Source: Roseicella aerolata
GTDB lineage: Bacteria; Pseudomonadota; Alphaproteobacteria; Acetobacterales; Acetobacteraceae
DNA length: 64,000 nt
Direction of reading: 5' to 3'
NCBI RefSeq assembly: GCF_020523605.1
Contig: NZ_JAJAQI010000002.1
Location: forward strand, 206,086-270,085
The notes under the pieces are model-generated. The model was not told the DNA's origin. It did not search any database and worked only from the letters and a program-made list of their open reading frames with translations. How positions within the stretch are numbered: position 1 is the first letter of the stretch; each line of letters begins with the position of its first letter. Of the stretch, positions 52,279 to 60,002 are shown one piece after another. A program made the position numbers and the translations under genes.

Positions 52279-53316
52279 ATGTTGAGCGACCGCATCGAAG
52301 CCCCCTGGATCGAGGCTTTCGAGACCGTGCTGCGGCTCTGCCGGGCGGAGCCGGGGCTGCCGGTTTGTCTCCTGGCGGAAAGCCAGTCCCGCGCGGTGAA
52401 CCTCGATCTCGCGGAACTGGCCGCGCTCCGGCTGGGCTGCCGCCCCTTCCGGGTGGTGGTCCCGACCCCGCCGCAGAGCGCCCCGGTGCCGGTCCGCTCC
52501 ACCGGCGCCTCGCGCGCATTGCAGGGCCATCCGGGCGCGCTCGCCGCGCTGCAGGCCTCTCCCCTCATCCTCGACCTCACTCTGGAAGGGCTGCTGCACG
52601 CGCCGGAATTGCCTGGAATTCTCAAGGCCGGCAGCCGCGTCATGATGGTCTCGAACGAGCACCCCGAGGCGCTCGCCCGGCTTGTGCCGCGACCAGAGGA
52701 CGAAGCACCGGTGAAGGCCGCGGTGAAGCGGGCCCGTGCCGCGAAACGCATGACCGTCGTCTCGGAGGCCGGCACCAATCTCACGATTGCGATGGAAGGG
52801 GCGGCGACCGCCGGCGTCTGGGGCTGGACCGACCGGCCGGGCACCGTCGCCCACTGGCCGGGCGGGGTCGTGGTGTCCTTTCCGCGTGCCGGCAGCGTGA
52901 ACGGCACCCTGGTCCTGGATGCCGGCGACGCCAACCTGACATTCAAGCGCTACCTGGAACGTCCAGTCCGGCTCACCCTGCAGGACGACCATATCGTTTC
53001 GATCGAGGGCGACGGCACCGATGCGGAGCTGATGCGCCGCTACCTCGCCGCCTGGGGTGACCGCGCGGCCTATGCCGTCTCCCATGTCGGCTGGGGCATG
53101 AACCCCCGGGCGCGGTATGAAGCGCTGGCCATGTACGACAGGCGCGACACCAACGGGACGGAGCTGCGCGCCTTCGCCGGCAATTTCCTGTTCTCGACCG
53201 GCGCCAACGAGTTCGCCGGCCGTTTCACCGAGGGCCATTTCGACATTCCGGTCCGCAATTGCACCATCGCACTGGACGGTGAGCCGGTGGTGGTGGAGGG
53301 GAGGCTCGCTTCGTGA
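52279..53316 (+). CDS. M29 aminopeptidase-fold protein, NicX-like (2,5-dihydroxypyridine dioxygenase-type)
   Basis: 345 residues from ATG 52279, with AGGAG eight bases before it. The sequence (VSEAGTNLTIAMEG, GWTDRPGTVAHWPGGVVVSFP, GSVNGTLVLDAGDANLTF, HVGWGMNPRARYEA, GTELRAFAGNFLFSTGANE, GHFDIPVRNCTI) follows the leucyl aminopeptidase T-like fold in which NicX, an Fe(II) ring-cleaving dioxygenase, belongs. Metal-ligand candidates are Glu, His and Asp in EAGTN, HVGWG and GHFDIP. The adjoining MarR gene and alpha/beta hydrolase match the order nicR-nicX-nicD of nicotinate breakdown. An aminopeptidase or a dioxygenase with another substrate remains possible. Confidence 0.65.
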   Translation: MLSDRIEAPWIEAFETVLRLCRAEPGLPVCLLAESQSRAVNLDLAELAALRLGCRPFRVVVPTPPQSAPVPVRSTGASRALQGHPGALAALQASPLILDLTLEGLLHAPELPGILKAGSRVMMVSNEHPEALARLVPRPEDEAPVKAAVKRARAAKRMTVVSEAGTNLTIAMEGAATAGVWGWTDRPGTVAHWPGGVVVSFPRAGSVNGTLVLDAGDANLTFKRYLERPVRLTLQDDHIVSIEGDGTDAELMRRYLAAWGDRAAYAVSHVGWGMNPRARYEALAMYDRRDTNGTELRAFAGNFLFSTGANEFAGRFTEGHFDIPVRNCTIALDGEPVVVEGRLAS

Positions 53317-54047
53317 CCACGATCACCCTGCTGCACGGCATCGGCGGCGCCAGCTGGAGCCCGGTGCTCCCCGCCCTCGCCCCCGCCGCCGTGCTGGACT
53401 GGCCCCTGCCCGGCTATGGCGGCAGCCCGATGCTGGCCGGGACGAGCTTTGCCGCCTGGGCCGAGGCGCTGCGCGAGAGGCTGGACCGGGAGGACATCCC
53501 GCGCATCGACCTGCTCGGGCATTCCATCGGCGGCATGCTGGCGCAGGAATTCGCGCTGCGCTTCCCTGAACGCGTCCGCGCCCTGGTGCTCTACGCCACC
53601 ACGCCGGCCTTCGGCGGGCGCGATCCCTCCTTCGCCGAGGCCTTCCTGCGGGACCGCCTGGCGCCGCTCGACGAGGGGCGGGACATGGCGGCGCTGGCGG
53701 AGGAGAGCATCGCGCCCATGCTCCGCGCCGGCACGCCGGAGGCCCTGGTGCGGGAGGCGGTGGCGGCCATGGCGGCGGTGCCCGAGGCCGCCTATCGCGC
53801 CACCGTCCGGACGCTGACCACCTTCAACCGGCGCGATGATCTCGGCCGCATCGCCGCCCCGACCCTGGTCATCGGCGGCGAGACGGATCCGCTGGCCCCG
53901 CCCAGGACGCTGGAGCGGATGCGCGATGCCATCCGCGGCGCGCGGCTGGCGATACTGCCCGGCTGCGGGCACCTGGCGCATCTGGAGGACCCTGCCGGCT
54001 TCAACGCCGCGGTCCGCGGCTTCCTGCGCGGCGTGAAGGAGGGCTGA
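53313..54047 (+). CDS. Alpha/beta hydrolase
   Basis: 244 residues, start GTG 53313 overlapping the upstream TGA. Catalytic triad candidates: Ser71 in GHSIGG, Asp192 in GGETDPL, His220 in GCGHLAH. LLHGIGG at the N-terminus forms the oxyanion turn. In the nic pathway the equivalent enzyme (NicD) deformylates the ring-cleavage product; here the role is inferred only from position. Confidence 0.85.
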   Translation: MTTITLLHGIGGASWSPVLPALAPAAVLDWPLPGYGGSPMLAGTSFAAWAEALRERLDREDIPRIDLLGHSIGGMLAQEFALRFPERVRALVLYATTPAFGGRDPSFAEAFLRDRLAPLDEGRDMAALAEESIAPMLRAGTPEALVREAVAAMAAVPEAAYRATVRTLTTFNRRDDLGRIAAPTLVIGGETDPLAPPRTLERMRDAIRGARLAILPGCGHLAHLEDPAGFNAAVRGFLRGVKEG

Positions 54048-54049
54048 GG

Positions 54050-55321
54050 ATGGACGCGCTGCCTGCCGCCGCCGGCACCGACGCGCCGATCTTCGACCCC
54101 GCCGCCTTCCGGCTGACGGAACAGGAAGCGGCGCTGACCGCCCGCGCCCGCGCCTTCGGCCAGGCCGTGCTCGCCCCGCGCGCGGCGCGCTGGGACCGGG
54201 AGGCGAGCTTCCCGACCGACAACTACCGCGACATGCATCGGGCAGGGCTGCTCGGCATCTGCATCCCCGCCGAGGAAGGCGGGCTCGGCGCCGGCTTCCG
54301 CGCCTATTGCCTGACAGCGGCCGAGATGGGGCGGTATTGCGGCGCGACCGCGCTCACCTGGAACATGCATGTCTGCAGCACGCTCTGGACCGGCGCGCTG
54401 ACCGAGGACCTGGACCTGGCCCCGGTCGCGCGGGCCGTGCACCGCGCGCGCCGGCAGCGGCATTACGACCGCATCCTGCGGGACGGCGCAGTCTATTCGC
54501 AGCCCTTCTCCGAGGGCGGCGCGGCGGCGGCGGGCGGCGTCGCCTTCGGCACCACGGCGAAGCGGGTGCCGGGCGGCTTCCTGATCAACGGGAAGAAGAT
54601 CTTCGCAAGTCTCGCCGGCCATGCGGATTTCTACGGCGTGCTCTGCACGGAAGTGCGGGAGGGGGACGAGAAGCTCTCCCGGCGCGACACGCTCTACCTC
54701 GCCATCCCGAAGGACGCGCCGGGCGTCACGGTGGAGGGGGAGTGGGACCCCTTGGGCATGCGTGGCACCGTCTCCCGCAACCTGGTCTTCCGCGATGTTT
54801 TCGTCGAGGAGGACGCGGCGCTGATGCCGCCCGGCCTCTACTTCCAGGCGGCGCTGCGCTGGCCGCACATGTTCATGACGCTGAGCCCCACCTATATGGG
54901 CCTGGCGCAGGCGGCCTACGACTTCACCGTGAAGTACCTGCGCGGCGAATGGCCGGGCATGCCGCCGGTGAAGCGCCGCATGTACCCCACCAAGCAGATC
55001 GCCGTCGCCGAGATGCGCGTCATGCTGGAGCAGACCAAGGCGCTCTGGTTCCAGGCCATCACCGATGCGGGGCTCGACCCGAGCAAGGAACAGGTGCTGC
55101 GCGCCTGGGCGGCGCAGCACACCGTGATGGAGAACGCCGCGGCGCTGGCGGCCAAGGCCGTCCGCACCTGCGGCGGCCAGTCCATGCTGAAGTCCCTGCC
55201 GCTCGAGCGCATCTACCGCGACGCCCGCTGCGGCAGCCTGATGCTGCCCTGGACGGCGGAGCTCTGCATCGACCGGCTCGGGCGCGAGGCGCTCTATGAG
55301 AAGGGCGAGGCGGATGATTGA
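54050..55321 (+). CDS. Acyl-CoA dehydrogenase family protein
   Basis: 423 residues, two bases behind the hydrolase stop. N-terminal helical domain (LTEQEAALTARARAFGQAVL), FAD-region CIPAEEGGLGAGFRAYCLTA, central beta domain with GGFLINGKKIFASLAGHADF and DPLGMRGTVSRNLVF, and a C-terminal helical domain with RTCGGQSMLKSLPLERIYRD. The loop that carries the catalytic glutamate in many members cannot be assigned with certainty. It would oxidise an acyl-CoA or, as in some flavin monooxygenases of this fold, an aromatic compound. Confidence 0.88.
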   Translation: MDALPAAAGTDAPIFDPAAFRLTEQEAALTARARAFGQAVLAPRAARWDREASFPTDNYRDMHRAGLLGICIPAEEGGLGAGFRAYCLTAAEMGRYCGATALTWNMHVCSTLWTGALTEDLDLAPVARAVHRARRQRHYDRILRDGAVYSQPFSEGGAAAAGGVAFGTTAKRVPGGFLINGKKIFASLAGHADFYGVLCTEVREGDEKLSRRDTLYLAIPKDAPGVTVEGEWDPLGMRGTVSRNLVFRDVFVEEDAALMPPGLYFQAALRWPHMFMTLSPTYMGLAQAAYDFTVKYLRGEWPGMPPVKRRMYPTKQIAVAEMRVMLEQTKALWFQAITDAGLDPSKEQVLRAWAAQHTVMENAAALAAKAVRTCGGQSMLKSLPLERIYRDARCGSLMLPWTAELCIDRLGREALYEKGEADD

Positions 55322-55408
55322 GGCGGCCCGCCGGCCGCGGCGCCGCGGCAGACTGGAAAGCCGCGGGTCGCGGCGGGCCGGACCGGCGCGCCCGGACCGT
55401 GGCAGGTC

Positions 55409-56869
55409 ATGATCCGCCGCTGGATCCAGGGCCATGCCGCGCATACGCCCGATGCCCCCGCCCTCGGCTTCGAGGCGCAGCGCCTCAGCTATGCCGCGCT
55501 CGACCGGCGCATCGCCGCGGCCGCCGCGATGCTCACGGCGCAGGGCATCGGCCATGGCGACCGCATCGCCTTCCTCGGGCTGAACCATCCGGCCCAGCTC
55601 ATCCTGCTCTTTGCCTGCGCCCGGCTCGGCGCCATCCAGGTGCCGCTGAACTGGCGCCTGGCCGCGCCGGAGCTGCGCTTCATCCTGGAGGACAGCGGCG
55701 CCGTCGCCCTCGCCGCGACGCAGGAGATGCGCGAGGCCGCCCGCTTCGCCGCGCCCGCCGGTTGCACGGTGCTGGAGGCCGAGGCGACCTGGCCCGCCGC
55801 GCCGATGCCGCCCCCGACCGGAGAGGCCGATGATCCGGTGCTGCTGGTCTATACCTCCGGCACCACGGGCCGGCCGAAGGGCGCGGTGCTGGACCAGCAG
55901 GCGGTGCTGTTCAACGCGCTGAACGCCATCCACGCCTTCGGCCTCACGGCCGCCGACCGGGTCCTGACCCTGCTGCCGCTCTTCCATGTCGGCGGGCTCA
56001 ACATCCAGACCATGCCGGCGCTGCTGGCGGGCGCCGAGGTGGTGCTGCTGCCGCGCTTCGACGCGGCCACCTTCTTCGCCGCCATCGCCGAGCACCGGCC
56101 GACGCTCACCCTGCTGGTGCCGGCGGTGATGCAGGCCCTCGTCGCGCATCCCGGCTGGCAGGCGGCCGACCTCTCCTCGCTCCGCGCCATCGGCGCCGGC
56201 TCCTCGGAGGTGCCGCTGCCGCTGATCGAGGCTTTCCACGCGCGCGGCATCCCGGTGCAGCAGGTCTATGGCGCGACCGAGACCGGGCCGGTCGCGATCT
56301 GCCAGACGCGGGGCGAGGCGCTGGCCGCGCCCGGCAGCCTCGGCCAGCCGGCGCTGCACGGGGAGGCGCGGGTGGTCGATCCGGCCGGGCGCGAATTGCC
56401 GCCCGGCGAGGCCGGGGAGATCCAGCTCCGCGGCCCGCATCTGGCGCGCGGCTACTGGGGGGCGCCGGACCCGACGGCGGCCGCCTTCCGGGATGGCTGG
56501 TTCGCCTCCGGCGATGTCGGCCGGCGCGATGCCGATGGCCGCTTCTGGTTCACCGACCGGCTGAAGCACGTGATCATCTCGGGCGGCGAGAACATCTATC
56601 CGGCCGAGGTGGAGCGCGTGCTGCGCACGGCGCCGGGGGTGCTGGAGGGCGCGGTCTGCGGCCGGCCCGACCCGCGCTGGGGGGAGGTGCCGGTCGCCGT
56701 CGTGGTGCCGGGCGAGGGCTTCGATGCGGCGGCGGTGCTGCGCCATTTCGAAGGGCAGCTCGCCCGCTTCAAGCATCCGCGGGACGTGGTGGCGGTCGAG
56801 GCGCTGCCGCGGACCGCGCTCGGGAAGGTGCAGGTCGAGGCACTGCGCGCCATCGCGCGCGGCGGGTAG
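55409..56869 (+). CDS. AMP-dependent acyl-CoA synthetase/ligase
   Basis: 486 residues. The P-loop LLVYTSGTTGRPKGAVL (about 149-165), the adenylate motif QQVYGATETGP, the hinge GWFASGDVGRRDADGRFWFT with DRLKHVIISGGENIYPAEVE, and the catalytic lysine in ALPRTALGKVQVE are all in place. It activates a carboxylic acid as CoA thioester via acyl-AMP. In this operon it could supply the acyl-CoA dehydrogenase. Its TAG stop (56867-56869) is the first triplet of dispersed element H. Confidence 0.92.
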   Translation: MIRRWIQGHAAHTPDAPALGFEAQRLSYAALDRRIAAAAAMLTAQGIGHGDRIAFLGLNHPAQLILLFACARLGAIQVPLNWRLAAPELRFILEDSGAVALAATQEMREAARFAAPAGCTVLEAEATWPAAPMPPPTGEADDPVLLVYTSGTTGRPKGAVLDQQAVLFNALNAIHAFGLTAADRVLTLLPLFHVGGLNIQTMPALLAGAEVVLLPRFDAATFFAAIAEHRPTLTLLVPAVMQALVAHPGWQAADLSSLRAIGAGSSEVPLPLIEAFHARGIPVQQVYGATETGPVAICQTRGEALAAPGSLGQPALHGEARVVDPAGRELPPGEAGEIQLRGPHLARGYWGAPDPTAAAFRDGWFASGDVGRRDADGRFWFTDRLKHVIISGGENIYPAEVERVLRTAPGVLEGAVCGRPDPRWGEVPVAVVVPGEGFDAAAVLRHFEGQLARFKHPRDVVAVEALPRTALGKVQVEALRAIARGG

Positions 56870-56945
56870 AGCGGATCGCGGACGGGCGTGAACGCCCGGG
56901 AGGATGAATCCGCTCGAAAATTAAAGAGCACCAGCGGATCGCGAA
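56867..56945 (+). repeat. Dispersed intergenic element, copy H
   Basis: TAGAGCGGATCGCGGACGGG, CGTGAACGCCCGGGAGGATG, AATCCGCTCGAAAATTAAAG, AGCACCAGCGGATCGC. The first three bases end the ligase gene. A further piece CAGACATGAATGCAATCCGC at 57058-57077 resembles the closing part of copy A, so this copy may have been split by an insertion of about 110 bp. Confidence 0.7.
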
Positions 56946-57056
56946 AGGGCGGGAACGGGGCACCTCGCGGGCTTTGCAGGACATAAGCCAGCGCTGCCCC
57001 CGTCCTCGGGGAGCGAGACTCCGCGCCACACACAAGGATCCGAGGCGGTGCGGCGG

Positions 57057-57716
57057 TCAGACATGAATGCAATCCGCCGTCCTGCGCCGCGCCTTCCTGG
57101 CCCCGGCCCGGACCGCGATGGCCCGCCCGGCCGGGCCAGGGAAGGCCGGCATCGTCGCATGGCCGGGCGCGGAAACACCCTCGCCGCGCAGCAGCACGAG
57201 GGCGCAGCGCGCGATGATCAGCAGGTCGCCCGGCAGCGTCGGCCGTGCCGTGGCATAGCGCGCATCCAGGGCCAGCCGCGCCCCCCAGGGCACCGCATTC
57301 CGCCCCGCCGCCTGGGCCAAGCCGCACAGCCCCGGCCGCGCGCGCAGCCGCGCCCGCTGCGCCGGGGTGAAGCGCGGCAGGTAGTCCGGCAGCAGCGGCC
57401 GCGGCCCGACCAGGCTCATCTCCCCGCGCAGGACATTCACGAGCTGCGGCAGTTCGTCCATCGCGCTCGCCCGCAGCACCCGGCCGAAACGGCCGAGCCG
57501 CGCCGCGTCATCGCCCGGCCCCTCGCGCAGGCTGCGGAGCTTCAGCAGCAGGAAAGGCGCCCCGTCCCGCCCCGTCCGCACCTGCCGGAACAGCACGGGA
57601 CGGCCGAGCACGCAGAGCACGCCGAGCACCGCGAGCGCGAGCAGCGGCGCCGTCACCAGCAGCAGCAGCACCGCGCCCGTGATGTCGAAGGCCCGCTTGC
57701 CCCAGCGTTCATACAT
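57057..57716 (-). CDS. Bacterial sugar transferase (undecaprenyl-phosphate sugar-1-phosphate transferase)
   Basis: 219 residues. One N-terminal membrane helix (ITGAVLLLLVTAPLLALAVL), then GRPVLFRQVRTGRDGAPFLLLKLRS, GRFGRVLRASAMDELPQLVNVLRGEMSLVGPRPLL and RARPGLCGLAQAAGRN, the full PF02397 pattern. It starts exopolysaccharide repeat units on undecaprenyl phosphate. The C-terminal 50 residues are unusual, basic and not conserved. Last gene of the minus-strand polysaccharide operon, overlapping the ligase gene by eight bases. Confidence 0.9.
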   Translation of the reverse strand: MYERWGKRAFDITGAVLLLLVTAPLLALAVLGVLCVLGRPVLFRQVRTGRDGAPFLLLKLRSLREGPGDDAARLGRFGRVLRASAMDELPQLVNVLRGEMSLVGPRPLLPDYLPRFTPAQRARLRARPGLCGLAQAAGRNAVPWGARLALDARYATARPTLPGDLLIIARCALVLLRGEGVSAPGHATMPAFPGPAGRAIAVRAGARKARRRTADCIHV

Positions 57717-59064
57717 AAGGCCGGCGTCCCTCCGCCGCGCCGCGCGGCCGCGCCTCGACCGCGAGCGACAGCAGCAGGCCGAGGCCGAACCAGACCATCC
57801 GGTTGCCGAGATCGGTCGAGACCATGGTGGTCAGCGCGATGGGCAGGGTGAGCGCCGCGATGCGCGCCACCCGCCCCGGCGCCACCCGCCGCGCCTCCCG
57901 CAGCGCGACGGCGACGCCGCCGCCGAAGGCCGCGCCCCAGAGCAGCAGGCCGGGCAGGCCGCCCTCCGCCAGCGCCTCCAGCGCATGGTTGTGCGGATGC
58001 AGCGCGCGGGCATCGCCGCTGCCGGCCGCCAGGGTGAAGGCCCCGGTGCCGAGCCCGAAGGGCGCCGCCAGCCCGCCCCAGCGCAGCGCCTCCCCCCAGA
58101 GGATCAGCCGGGCGGGCGTGGCGGTGGCGGGGTCGCCGAACAGCCGCTCCAGCGTCCGCAGACCGAGATCGGCCCCCGGCATGGACCGCAGCGCCACCAG
58201 CCCGGCGAGGCCAAGCGCCGCGGCCAGGGTCAGCCAGGCCAGCGCCGCCCCCGGCCGCCCCCGCAGGCAGAGCAGCACCGCCGGCGCCCCGGCAACGGCC
58301 AGCAGAAGGCCGAGCAGCGCCGCCCGGCCGCCCGGCAGCAACACGGCCAGGGCGAGGGCGAGGGTGACGAGGACCCAGCCGAGCCGGACCGCCCCCCGCG
58401 CCTCCATCGCCCGCAGCGCGGCAAGGCCGGCCGCGCAGGCGATGGCGAGTCCGGCGAGCTGGTACTGCACGCGCAGCTTCGCCGGATCCGCCCCCACCGC
58501 GCCGCCCAGCACCACCTGGCCGGTCAGCAGCCCCCAGGCGGTCGCCGCGCCAACCGTGAGCCCGATCAGGATGACGGCCGCCGAGAAGCGCCGCAGGGTC
58601 GGGCCATCCGCCCCGACCAGGACACCAGCCAGCAGCATGGCGGGGCCGAGCAGGACAAGCTGCGGCAGCTTCTCCGCCAGCACGGCGCGGGAGGCGCTCC
58701 AGCCGCCCGCCAGCACCAGCCAGAGCAGCAGCAGGGCGGCCGCCAGCAGCGGCCCGGCCAGGGCCGGCCGTACCTCCCAGGCCCTGGCCAACAGCAACAG
58801 GCCGAGCACCGGCAGCAGCAGCAGGGCGGCGAGGAGGGTGAGATCGATCGGCAGCGCGGCGAGACCCGGCACCGATTTCAGCGCGCCGGCGAAATGCAGC
58901 GTCGCGGCCAGCAGCCCGGCACCGGCCGCGAGCGGCGCGGCACCCCGGCTCCCCTGCCCAGGAGGACCCATCGGAAGCAGGGCGGCGGGCCGGGCGCCTG
59001 CCGCTTGCTTCACCGCCCCGAGCGCGGGGCCATCAAGGGCGGCAAGGCGGCGGGAGGGCATCAA
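57709..59064 (-). CDS. O-antigen ligase/polymerase-like membrane protein (Wzy_C)
   Basis: 451 residues with about eleven hydrophobic segments and the Wzy_C region: RLILWGEALRWGGLAAPFGL with GTGAF, then HPHNHALEALAEGGLPGLLL, the histidine motif of polymerases and ligases. In this exopolysaccharide locus it is probably the polymerase. ATG 59064 overlaps the upstream chain-length gene as ATGA. Confidence 0.85.
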   Translation of the reverse strand: MMPSRRLAALDGPALGAVKQAAGARPAALLPMGPPGQGSRGAAPLAAGAGLLAATLHFAGALKSVPGLAALPIDLTLLAALLLLPVLGLLLLARAWEVRPALAGPLLAAALLLLWLVLAGGWSASRAVLAEKLPQLVLLGPAMLLAGVLVGADGPTLRRFSAAVILIGLTVGAATAWGLLTGQVVLGGAVGADPAKLRVQYQLAGLAIACAAGLAALRAMEARGAVRLGWVLVTLALALAVLLPGGRAALLGLLLAVAGAPAVLLCLRGRPGAALAWLTLAAALGLAGLVALRSMPGADLGLRTLERLFGDPATATPARLILWGEALRWGGLAAPFGLGTGAFTLAAGSGDARALHPHNHALEALAEGGLPGLLLWGAAFGGGVAVALREARRVAPGRVARIAALTLPIALTTMVSTDLGNRMVWFGLGLLLSLAVEARPRGAAEGRRPYV

Positions 59065-59954
59065 TCCGCCCCCATCCGCATGGCGTGGGAGAGCGGCAGG
59101 GCCGGCGCCGCCTCCCGGCGCTCCCGCCCCGCCAGCCGCAGCAGCACCAGCGCCGCCACGCCGGCGAAGGCCGCCAGCGGCGCCGCGATGGCCAGCAGCA
59201 CCAGCAGCAGCGGCCGGTTCGGCAGGGAGGGGCGCAGTTCCACCATCGGCGCCGAGACCAGCCGCGCCGCCACCGCCTCATCCGCCGCCACCACCAGCGC
59301 GCCGCGCTGCTGCTGGCCGAGCAACTCGTAGAGCGCGTTCCGCAGGAAGACATCGCGCTCGACGGCCAGCCGGGCCTCGATGACCGCGATGCGCCGGCGG
59401 GCGAGTTCGGCCAAGTCCGACCGCACCTTCGCTTCCGCCAGCGCATGCAGGCGGCGCAGCGCGTCCAGCGCCGCTTCCCGGTCCCGGTGCGCCAGCGTCA
59501 GGGTCACGGTGACGGTCGCGATGTTCTGGGTGGCGGCCAGGCTCCGTGCCAGCCAGGCCATGGCATCGTCCAGGTCGGCCTCCAGCCGCAGCCCGAGGGT
59601 GCGACGGACCCAGCCGGTGGGCCCGGCGCCGCGCAGCGCGGTCAGGTGGCCGAGCAGCCCGGTCTCCCGCGCCAGCATCGCCGCCGCCTCGGGCGAGCGG
59701 AGCGCATCCAGGTAGATGGCGAAATTGCCGGAGGAGCGGTCATCCAGCAGCCCGCCCGCCATCAGCGGCACGGGCGAGAGCAGGGTGGAGGTGGCGATGC
59801 CCGTGGTCTCCGCCGGCGCGACCACGGCCTGGGCGACATAGCGGCGCGGCAGCTGGAACAGGACCCCTGCGCCGAGGGCGAAGAGCAACAGGGAGAGCAG
59901 CGCCACGCGCCACCGCCTCTCCCACACTCCCCGCAGCAGCTGGTCCAGAGGCAT
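59061..59954 (-). CDS. Wzz-like chain-length determinant protein
   Basis: 297 residues from ATG 59954, with GCGGAGGTCGTC in front. Membrane helices at about 16-34 and 247-272 enclose a periplasmic helical part (DREAALDALRRLHALAEAKV), and PSLPNRPLLLVLLAIAAPLA holds the proline-rich second helix of this family. No tyrosine-kinase domain is fused. It controls polymer length with the ligase/polymerase next to it. Confidence 0.8.
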   Translation of the reverse strand: MPLDQLLRGVWERRWRVALLSLLLFALGAGVLFQLPRRYVAQAVVAPAETTGIATSTLLSPVPLMAGGLLDDRSSGNFAIYLDALRSPEAAAMLARETGLLGHLTALRGAGPTGWVRRTLGLRLEADLDDAMAWLARSLAATQNIATVTVTLTLAHRDREAALDALRRLHALAEAKVRSDLAELARRRIAVIEARLAVERDVFLRNALYELLGQQQRGALVVAADEAVAARLVSAPMVELRPSLPNRPLLLVLLAIAAPLAAFAGVAALVLLRLAGRERREAAPALPLSHAMRMGAD

Positions 59955-60002
59955 GACGACCTCCGCAGGTTCACGCGGGAGTCATTTGTACACAAAAGAT
60001 GG

